From contig CM035356.1 in the NCBI GenBank assembly GCA_020137815.1, positions 3,183,063 to 3,247,062 on the forward strand: a stretch of DNA of 64,000 nucleotides. Reading direction: 5' to 3'. A model generated the notes under the pieces. It made no database searches, was not told where the DNA came from, and saw only the letters and a list, made by a program, of their open reading frames with translations. Shown piece after piece: positions 55,375-64,000 of the stretch. How positions within the stretch are numbered: position 1 is the stretch's first letter; each line of letters opens with the position of its first letter. Both the position numbers and the translations under genes were made by a program. The DNA comes from Hormiphora californensis (taxonomy: Eukaryota; Ctenophora; Tentaculata; Cydippida; Pleurobrachiidae).

Positions 55375-58300
55375 TTATTTTACTTTTCTACCCTTCAGAT
55401 CATCTTTTCTGAGCTTCTCCTTGATGTCCCTGACGAGGTTTCGTTCCGCGTTCAAACTGCACTGCTTCAACAGGGTCTCAGAGGAGTCATCCAAAATGGA
55501 ACCTAGGAGTGGAAAGAGTATTGTAGTTTGTACGGCTAACATGGGGTCACGTGATGCCCATGTATGGTGTTATCTGTCACGTGATGCCCATATATGGTGT
55601 TATCTGTCACGTGATGCCCATATATGCATGGTGTGTTTCAGAGGACAGAGGATGCATCCAAAATATAAACTACTAGGAGTGGAAACTATTGTATGATTTC
55701 TAAAACTCGATCCATCATAAATTAGGCACATGTCCATTATATAGTGACATGTTCATAAAGGCACACTATGCGGCATACAATGTCATAATAGTACATATAT
55801 ATGACATGTTGTGCTACTCAACCACTTAGTACAAAGAATATGTATACAGTACTGGGCCACCACCTAGTAGTGTGGTTTTGTTGCTATTACATCCGTCTTT
55901 TGTTTTGTGTTTTTAGATACACAAAAGTAAAACTCTGTACAAACAATAGAAAAACACGAGTCATGGGGAGGGTACAACTGTCCCTTACGTGATATCCACT
56001 CTGAAAAGTCGTCTAGATGCTGAAAGGGTAGTTTATCATGTAGATCCTTGATCGTCTTCTCCGCTCCATTCTCTGCAAGAATTAGTGCCATCATGGGGTT
56101 AAGTTAAAACTGCTACACGTTTAGTTGTGCTCGATATCTATGCCTGATATAGTTATCTGTTCATATTGTTGTTGATTTTGTCAATTGTTGGCAATGTGAA
56201 TTGCACGGACACTCAATGCGAGTCTACGAACCTATGAGATGTTTAGCTGCGTGTATGTTCCTGTGTTTCACAGCAGCAAATAGCGCCGTCTGTCCTTCCC
56301 TGTTTTTAGCGTTAACGTTCGCCCCGCTCTTCACCAAGAGGGCCAGCAACTGAGAGAGAATGAACCAGTGATTGTCTATAACTCTGGCTCATGGAAATGT
56401 GAATTGTGATCTGATTAGGTTTTATGAACCAGAGTTCACCGAGAGAGGGGCTCTTCGACGAAACTATATTTTGACTTAGAAACTGAGAGAGGGTCACGTC
56501 ATGAATCAGTCAACTTGGAATTATATGCAGTAGCATTAGCAATTCAAATTTGTCGACAGAGAAATTGCAATATATGATGAACAGATCGTGACAAAATGCA
56601 TCCAATAACGTGTCTCTACCAAAAGTGATTTTATCGAATATAACCACAAACCTCAAGCGTCTCTACTGACTCCGTTGTCACGTGAATGAGGGGGTCTCCA
56701 GTTTTCTCGTAACAAGCATTCACATCTGCTCCCTCGTTGATAAGTAACTCTGCCATCTCCGTCTTACTGCGAATAGTCCTGTCGGTACACAGCAGTAGCT
56801 CCTTTAGCAAATCAGTCGCCTCGTCTGAGAAGCAGGGCGGATTTGTCATTATATATGCCGGTAATGGAGGAGTAATTAGAAGAGTAATTAGAGGATTAAT
56901 TATCTGCATCGTGGGTATATAATTAATACCCTCAATGTCCTATAAAGCTACTTTTCATCAAAGTGTCAGGCGCAGTTTTGTAAGATTTGCTTTTCAGATA
57001 GATTGTTTCTCAATTCTTCAGTTCTCTAAATTAATTGTATATTTTTGACACACACCCCAATCAATTCTAGAGCTGTTTCACAACTCCCCGACCTGTTTTA
57101 CTCGCTGCAATGGCAGACAAGTACAAATTTCACACACGTGCATTCATGTCAATATGAACACCTCCATGCAAATTGCATGACCCAACCGGGAGAGAGAGAG
57201 AGAGAAAGGAGAGACTGCACCAAACAGAGGGCCAGCCCTATATTATAGAGCTGCACCCCCTATTGGAGCTGAGGGACATACTGAACAGGTACATGTTTCT
57301 TCTCGCACCCATCAATTGGAGCTATTACTTTGCACCTATATGTCGTTCAATACCCATGTGACAACCTCCCCGCCCCCTTCGTGCGACATGCTGCAGTGGG
57401 CACATGGGCACCGTGACAGAGTGAGACATTGTTGACTGTTCAAAGGTTGACTTTTGTTGTGCTTGTTGTGCTAAATAAAAAGCTTATAGTACAATGTACC
57501 TTAACCCTAAAACAGCATACCTTACTCTCGTTTTTTAAGAAACGCTTTAGTAAGAAACTTTTTTATAAGAAACTTTTCAAATGAAAATCACACAATTCAG
57601 AGACACCACAACAAAATAGAACACCCCTAACTTATTTAGTTTCTTGATAAAGGAGAAATTCTTTTTGTTTTTGGATTGCTTACACCTGTAGTTTCCTAGA
57701 AAAAAAGTTTCTTATTTAAATAGTAGAGTCGATAACTACATCGACCTCTCCCAATTGTTCCAGTTTTTGTCACATCTGTTTGGAGCCTCGACACGACCTC
57801 TAAACAGGTGTTACTTTTTCACAAACTGTTTTCATCTTGGTGTAATCAGCAGTTGAAATGTTGCTAATCATAACAAAAACCTGACTAAATTTTTTCAACT
57901 TGGGGTAAAACCATGGGTGTCAAAAGTTAGCTCTAGGTCCCCTGAGTAACCATCCGGAGACTCTAAGAGATATTTCAAGCCGTTCTCCCGTAATCATTAA
58001 TCCCGGTGGAGAAAAAAATACAATGCGGACGTACGTGAGCGCTGGCAGGCTGTTTACATGTTACTGTATGTCTCTCACTCTCTCTGGAAAAACCGCACGT
58101 GCGGTTGCGCCGCGCGAGATAACTCTTTCTCAAGGGGGAGAAAAGAGAGAGACGCACATTAACGTTATACATTAAAGTTGAGGTTGTAGGCAATTGCACG
58201 TACGTCCATACTCAAATATGTGCTCTACCGGGATTAATGATTACAGGAGAACGGCTTGAAATATCTCTTGGAGTCTCCGGATGGTTACTCAGGGGACCTA

Positions 58301-61300
58301 GAGCTAACTTTTGACACCCATGGTTTTACCCCAAGTTGAAAAAATTTAGTCAGGTTTTTGTTATGATTAGCAACATTTCAACTGCTGATTACACCAAGAT
58401 GAAAACAGTTTGTGAAAAAGTAACACCTGTTTAGAGGTCGTGTCGAGGCTCCAAACAGATGTGACAAAAACTGGAACAATTGGGAGAGGTCGATGTAGTT
58501 ATCGACTCTACTAAAAAGTTTCTTGAAATATGCGAGCTTAATTAACGAGAGTAAGGTAGTTTAAACAATTTAAGTTCCTTATTCATAATATCATACTCCT
58601 GCTGTTTAGTAAACGGTGTCTTCATGAAGTTGTCTTACCATCTATTAACCGAATATCAACGCTAAGTTGTCTGTATACTTACCATCTATTAATCGAATAT
58701 CAACGCTAAGGAGCCACTGGGCACATTTAAAGTTATCATAGTGGAGAGCTAGGTAGGTGAGGGAGGCAGTTTGTGAATGTTCCTCCAGAATATCCCTGAT
58801 CTCGTCGGGCTTATCCTGCATCAGCAACATGATGTAATCCGCCCTGCCCTGCAGTAGAGGGATAGAGTTGGAGAGGTGTTGGAAAGGCATAGGGGGGGAA
58901 TAGCCGTGGCCTGGAGGTTCGACTGTTTTCCACAATAGGGTATGTGATGCACATGTTCCTTGGTGAACGTGTATCTCCCTGTATGGCGGTGCCATACCCC
59001 AATTGGGACAGTGCGCTCAGATGGGTCGCGGCGCCAGACAGGTATCTCCCATGTTACCCAACTAGGAGCTGTCAAGTGCCAATTAGCCCGCTGTGATTAG
59101 AGCCTATCAGAGACGTGAAGATCAAATAATATCAGTGTTATACCTCAATGGCGCAGTAGTGTAGGGGCATGTAGCCTTTATTGTTGACAATACTTAATGA
59201 GGCTCCATAGTGTGCCAGTACCTCAGCCACGTCTATCTGGTTGTCAGCACTCCCCGCCCGACCACTGAAACATAAAGTGTTTTATGAAGGAGTTATACCG
59301 TCCACTGAAATATACATTACAAGATCAGCAATTGGGCACGTCGCGCCCCTCATGTTCGCGCGCCCTACGGGGCTTGCCCGCTTCGCGGGCAAGATCAGCA
59401 AGTGTATTCTGTAGAGCGTAAAGTGGCCATAAAGTAGCTTTCTAAAATGGCTATTAACATGTGACTAGTTTCTGAGTTTGTGATTTCTAGCAATAGCACG
59501 GTAGATTTTAGTTGCATTGGTGGGAGCAATTCTAATGATTCAATATACGATTGAGAAGTTTCATGAATGCTCCAGTCGCTGCACTTGCTTCAAGTCCACA
59601 CGTCATACCGTGTAGAAAATGAAACTTATGAACGAATTTATAAGTTTCAGTTTCTCATGGAGCAGGTGCAAAAACGTGGTGAAAAGTTGTTCGGTGCGGC
59701 GCCTGTTTAGTTACATCTTCAGATTGAGAGAGAGAAAGAGAAAGAAAGAGAGAGAAAAGAGAATTCTACTCGGCACATAACTCTAATATGTTATAATAAA
59801 AAGGGCGGGGGAGTAACTACCTTCATTGCTTCAATACGGCATATAATTTGTGCACCTGGGGAGAGAGTGCTTTCTAATGTGGCGTCAGAAGAGGAGGAGT
59901 TTTGTAGCAACTCTTGGTGCTGGTATTGCGTCAGCAGGGAGGAGAGCAAGGGAAGAGTTTTGTTGGTGCATATAATACTTCTATGTGGTGCTAATAGAGT
60001 GGAGAGAATTACAGGGGAAAGCATCTATGCTATAGCACACAGAGAGACACACAAACACAAAAGTTTCTAATACAGGCCGGGGTTTTGGTCGAAAGAAAAA
60101 GATGTAATAGGAATATTGGCCCTCGATTTTACCGGTAATGAAATTAGAAACAGAAAGAAAGCTCGTAACTACAATGCCTTGGGCACGGCCCCCTGTGTTC
60201 GATGGGGACCTGCTAGGCAAGCAATACAATTACAATGGAGATTGTACCTGCAGAGATAGTGCACTGGTGTATCACCGAGTGAGTCCATTGCGTTCACATG
60301 TGCTCCTTTTTCAATAAGAACCTAGAGAGAGGAGGAGGAATTATTTTTATGCATCGCCTCAAGATCAGAGAGAGGATTGTCGATTGAATCACATGTGGAT
60401 GTCTTGGTAGGGGAGAGAGAGGATATGGTATGAAGTACCGAATATTAGACCTTAAAAACTACCGTTGTTTTTAATTTGAATATTAGACCACGGTACTATA
60501 ATAATCAAAAGTTCCAGCATGATATTTTCTGTTCAGGGCTCAGCTGTATTGTTGCGTTCTGTAATCCTGTAATTGAAACTCGGCCACATGGCCATGTGAA
60601 GTATGAACACGTGTATTGGCAGGAAATCTCTCTAGTATAAAAGTAGGATTGTGATGGGAGCTTCTTTCACGCTCTGTAGTTCCCCAGTGAGCTAGCTCCT
60701 ACAGACTGGAAGTGACATGGTGTTTGATGGCCATTATCATGGCTAAGGATCATCATATATGGGTCTTTATAGTAGCTGCAAGGGCCTGACTGTGGTCTGA
60801 TAAGTTCACGGCCGTTTCCCAATGTGGTACTAGAAAGTGGAAATGCGGCCATGATGTCTGATAGATATAGCCATGAGACTAAGGATAAGGGTCCCATGGT
60901 GTCTATACTTCTAGGGAGGTGTCCCATGTCGTGATCTACCTAATAGGCCTTATAGGACGCAGGGGTCACAGCTCCATGTGTCTAGGGTTGTCAAGTAAGG
61001 GGCCTCTCTCCCCTGTCTAGGGATGGTCAGCTCTAATGATTCACGTTAAGGTCCATCTAATGATCGAGAGAGTGTGCTCACCCACCGTACCGCATGTTGC
61101 TTCTGCTGTGGTCGTGTGATGTTGCTTCACCCGTTGTTTCATGATGTGACAACACACACACAAGCCTCGACCTCCCCTCTATAATTATCAGTTTTATCTT
61201 GATCTGTTAGTTGTGTCTATAACGTTATCTGTTATCTATACCACCTCGCCATGTTCCAAAGTTTTCTAATCTGGTAACCAATAGGTTTTCATCTCATACC

Positions 61301-63869
61301 AGTCTCTATCAAGTTAATCAGATAACTTATGAATGACCTAAAATGTTACCTGGCAGGTAGGTACATCACACACATAGTGGAGGGGTGTAGCCCCGGCCCT
61401 ATCCGTCGTCCTCACCGACACTCCCATCTCAGTTAGTACCTCTATCACCGGGATAGCACCAAACTTTGCTGCCACGTGAAGGGCCGTCATTCCCTCAAAA
61501 CACCTGAATTAAGATGTTTTATTTTATGAAGGAGCACTGTTGCTTACCAAAGACTTCGACGCGATGTCGCGACATTTCCAAAATATAATAGAGAGATCCA
61601 AAGGCCGGATATATATTCCCTATAGCCTTGTAACAAAGAATATCTCTACCCCTAAACAATTATAGACAATAGAACACTGTGCGTGGTGGGGGGAGGGGTG
61701 TGGTTATTTAGACCCTACTATATATATAGTACATAACTCCCTCCCGCGCGGGCATCTAATCAATAGACGCACTGCAGAGCAGTGCGTCTATTGAGCTGTA
61801 ATGCACGGGTCCCGAAGGGACCGTGCATTACAGCCCTGTAAATCCCGAGCGTCAGCGAGGGGTTTACAGGTATATCTGCACGCAAGGGAGAGAGTTATGT
61901 TCTATAGACCCCGCTGGCGGGCACCTAGAAGCAAAACAAGCACAAATTAGGTGGTTGACACACAGAGAGCTCACACAAAACGGGTCAAACAGTTGGAAAT
62001 GAAGCTACAGAGTGCCTCTCTACATTCCTACACACTCGTAACAATCGTCGTAACAGTTTCAAATGGTGGAATGCAGAGAGAGATTACAGTTAATTGTGGG
62101 TCATGAGCAACAGTTGCAACAGACTGGCGGGCGCCAAATCTAGACAGAGAGCGTTTTAGGTTGTACACACACTCCCTCTTGTGTTACCAAGTCATTTTAT
62201 CGTGTTTCCAGTGATTCTTTGTGATCTTTACACAAATCTGTCAGAGGGCGTGCGTCTATCGAGACACAAACTCACGGCAGTGCACGGCCCAATAGACCAG
62301 TGCAAATTGTTTGAGCGCGCCGTGCGTCTATTTGAGCCGGCGGGGTCTATATCATGTTGTAAGCTTGTTGTGCAGTTATTATAACTAGTGCCCATGTGTT
62401 GTTGAGAGAGACACGTCTTCTCATGCGGTGTGTGAATTCCATCGTACACAGGACAGATCTGAAGCAGACATCTGGGCAGGTGTCTACAGTCTCGTTATAA
62501 ACACTCTTTACAAAGACACAGATCTTTACAGGTTTAGTTATGATTGAATTGTGTGTGTATATGTGACATTCTCATAACGATATCCTACAGCTGCATCATT
62601 GACTATCTGATGTTTGATATTCCCCTCTGCAATTAATCGTATATTAACCTTGGTAAAAACATATATTCACTCCTGTACTGTCAGACCATTGTCAGCTGAC
62701 AGAGCTCTTGGATGATTTGTTTTGGTTTCCGTTTATGTCAGAGTAATAGCCTAATTACAATAGATGAAGACACTACTATAAGGTCCTACTACAAGGCCCT
62801 TGACCTTATTAGCCGAATACGTTACCACTGTTTACCTTGAACGGGTAGTGGATAACTCGTTGACTTTGTACTTGTGGTCCAGGACAAACTTGTTAAGTTG
62901 ATCCATGTCCCCTGATAGTACGCTGATACTGCTTTGTTTTATGTACTGGTAGTGTTCCACTAGCACGTCCCTAGTAAAGGTAGAGAGAGATAGGGTGTTA
63001 GGTTTTTAAGTTGTTCTAACCCTCCTTTAAATTTGTTTTGGGGCGCGGACAGTAGATACAGCTGCTGTTAGAAGGGTATCTCCACCAGAAGAGAGTGTCA
63101 ACTTCAAGTGAATTAATATTTCGCAACTCTAAAAATTCATCTTTCTTTAGCAATTTCAAGATTAAAGTGCAGAGAGTGAATGCAGCAGCCCCTTGTACAA
63201 TTGAACCACATTATAACCGGCCGGTTTCGCCTGCAGCACAGTGCAACTCGTATAACTACACGTATAATTTTGGTAGGACCCTATGTACATAATACGGTAT
63301 AGAGCTGGGGTCGCCATGTGGTAATTGGATATGCGGTCAGCCGGCTAGGTTTCATTTAATATGCCCTGTTTAACTGGTTCTGCTCGTTGAATAGTGTTTT
63401 GCGGTTTATCAATTAATCATTTCCTTCCGAAAGTCATGGATATAAAAGCCATGATGGTTTCAGCTAGACCCGTCATCGTTCATGTTGCCTCACGGCATTG
63501 GGGCTAGACTCAATACACCCCGGGTAGGAATTGGTTGGTTACGAAATAACCCCTCCCTTGCCAGTGCACACAAAGGTCGTTATTTCGTAACCAAAGGAAT
63601 TGGGTGATCATGACCGCTGTCTACCGAAGTTTATTATTTTCACAGCTGATTATAGGTCTGTAATTACCTGAATTTTTCATTGTTCATCATTTCTAGGACG
63701 GATTTCTGGTAGAGATTCTTGGTGAACACATCAGCTCCCCACTCTATCAGCAGTTTACACATCAGCCTATCAGACCGCTCCGCTGCTATGAAGAAGGGTG
63801 TCTTACCTTTCTTGTTCCTTGTTTCTATCTGGAGTAGTTCATTGTGTAAGTCAATATAGAGGTAACAAT
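55375..63869 (-). CDS. Ankyrin-repeat protein, 3' part (10 exons)
   Basis: Ten exons join in phase: 63668-63869, 62836-62970, 61350-61503, 60248-60321, 59144-59264, 58683-58848, 56652-56824, 56232-56349, 55989-56072, 55375-55502. They give about 451 residues with several ankyrin repeats: KGKTPFFIAAERSDRLMCKL, GMTALHVAAKFG, AGATPLHYVC, LGDTPVHYLC, KGYMPLHYCAIEGRADYIML, INEGADVNA and NREGQTALFAAVKHRNIHAA. The C-terminal 60 residues are a non-repeat helical tail (DLHDKLPFQHLDDFSEW, then DIKEKLRKDD) ending in basic KGRKVK. Ankyrin repeats bind other proteins, but the partner is unknown. The first exon begins in mid-codon, so the 5' end lies beyond the window. No kinase, death domain or channel segment is visible in this part. 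The intron at 56825-58682 contains nested palindromes, and other introns hold hairpin clusters. Confidence 0.9.
57520..58556. mobile_element. MITE (CCTTACTCTCGTT ends) split by a nested palindrome
   Basis: The ends CCTTACTCTCGTT and AACGAGAGTAAGG are flanked by TA (57518-57519 and 58557-58558). Removing the element at 57723-58511 would leave a MITE of about 245 bp with internal AAGTTTCTT repeats. It lies in an ankyrin-gene intron. Confidence 0.75.
57723..58511. mobile_element. 789-bp palindromic element nested in a MITE
   Basis: Arms of about 284 bp, starting GTAGAGTCGATAACTACATC, are near-perfect complements around a 220-bp middle (58007-58227). TA lies on both sides. The middle carries a CCGCACGTGCGG palindrome and CT/GA tracts. 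No coding capacity. Confidence 0.87.
59320..59401. repeat. Hairpin module flanked by 12-bp direct repeats
   Basis: CAAGATCAGCAA occurs at 59320-59331 and 59390-59401. Between them are 58 bp, GC-rich, ending in a strong hairpin CTTGCCCGC-TTC-GCGGGCAAG whose last arm runs into the right repeat. The remainder (CGTCGCGCCCC...CTACGGGGC) can pair as well. The direct repeats look like a target duplication of a small insertion, in an ankyrin-gene intron. Confidence 0.75.
61761..61870. repeat. Three consecutive hairpins
   Basis: Hairpin 1: CAATAGACGCACTGC, loop AGA, perfect complement (61761-61793). Hairpin 2: GCTGTAATGCACGGGTCCC, loop GAA, near-perfect complement (61794-61834). Hairpin 3: CCTGTAAATCCC...GGGGTTTACAGG (61835-61870). 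They follow each other without spacers in an ankyrin-gene intron and sit next to a MITE that shares TGCGTCTATT with hairpin 1. Confidence 0.85.
61904..62350. mobile_element. 447-bp MITE, ATAGACCCCGC ends
   Basis: The left end ATAGACCCCGCTGGCGGGCA and the right end complement ATAGACCCCGCCGGC give a terminal inverted repeat of 15 bp with one mismatch. TGCGTCTAT recurs inside (62250 and 62322) and in the neighbouring hairpin at 61761. No open frame of note. Confidence 0.65.
63535..63594. mobile_element. 60-bp MITE with 9-bp target duplication
   Basis: The ends TTGGTTACGAAATAACCCCT and CGTTATTTCGTAACCAA are flanked by AGGAATTGG on both sides (63526-63534, 63595-63603). A 9-bp duplication points to a Mutator-like or, less likely, hAT transposase. 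Relatives lie at 27618-27667 and near 8830. Confidence 0.82.
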
Positions 63870-64000
63870 CTGGGGTATAATTAGTCACATCTGGTTGATC
63901 GTTACATGATGGAATTGCATCTTAACATGATCGTCTAGAAAAGAGTAGGACCTATAATAAATCTTTATATTGTATCATCACTAGGCCTCTCTTGCAGGTC

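Overview
The window is nuclear DNA of an animal. The genes are split by mostly short GT-AG introns, the conserved proteins are animal-type (alpha-actinin, TOM20, the CRL4 receptor CDT2/DTL, ZIP and SLC22 transporters, an APLF-like FHA protein, a rhodopsin-like receptor), and the DNA between them is full of minisatellites, MITEs, long palindromic elements and a LINE. Close gene packing plus a plant/bacteria-type asparagine synthetase fits an early-branching animal such as a sponge. That placement is inference, not proof. Every exon chain below was joined by hand from splice sites and phase.

Layout. 1-8 kb: a 32-bp minisatellite in head-to-head orientations, two alpha-actinin exons (+), a 29-bp minisatellite, about 2.9 kb that reads like corrupted consensus (including a garbled copy of the last TOM20 exon), TOM20 (-) and a 24-bp minisatellite against its start codon. 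9-20 kb: a small membrane-protein gene (+), a 1.28-kb near-perfect palindrome with TTAA ends, the 12-exon DTL gene (-) carrying a 2.2-kb TIR element in one intron, then small MITEs and a second 1-kb palindrome. 20-28 kb: a ZIP metal transporter (-), an intronless APE1-like gene or pseudogene with three frame breaks (-), and an APLF-like FHA gene (+).

28-43 kb: a hAT-type MITE with a perfect 8-bp target duplication, an unrecognised three-exon gene (+) with a palindromic element in its first intron, a gene-poor 4 kb, an SLC22 transporter (-), another gene-poor stretch, and an AsnB-type asparagine synthetase (-). 43-54.6 kb: a class A GPCR gene (+, nine exons) with repeatedly duplicated splice acceptors, then a nearly intact two-ORF non-LTR retrotransposon. 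55-64 kb: the 3' part of an ankyrin-repeat gene (-) that leaves the window at its 5' side, with nested palindromic elements and hairpin clusters in its introns.

Functionally, DTL (replication-coupled ubiquitylation), APE1 and APLF (DNA break and base-excision repair) lie within about 17 kb, but nothing in the sequence shows that they are co-regulated. The two features most worth following are the ten tandem CDK-consensus heptads in DTL and a set of compact hairpin modules, two of which share a three-way-junction layout without sharing sequence.
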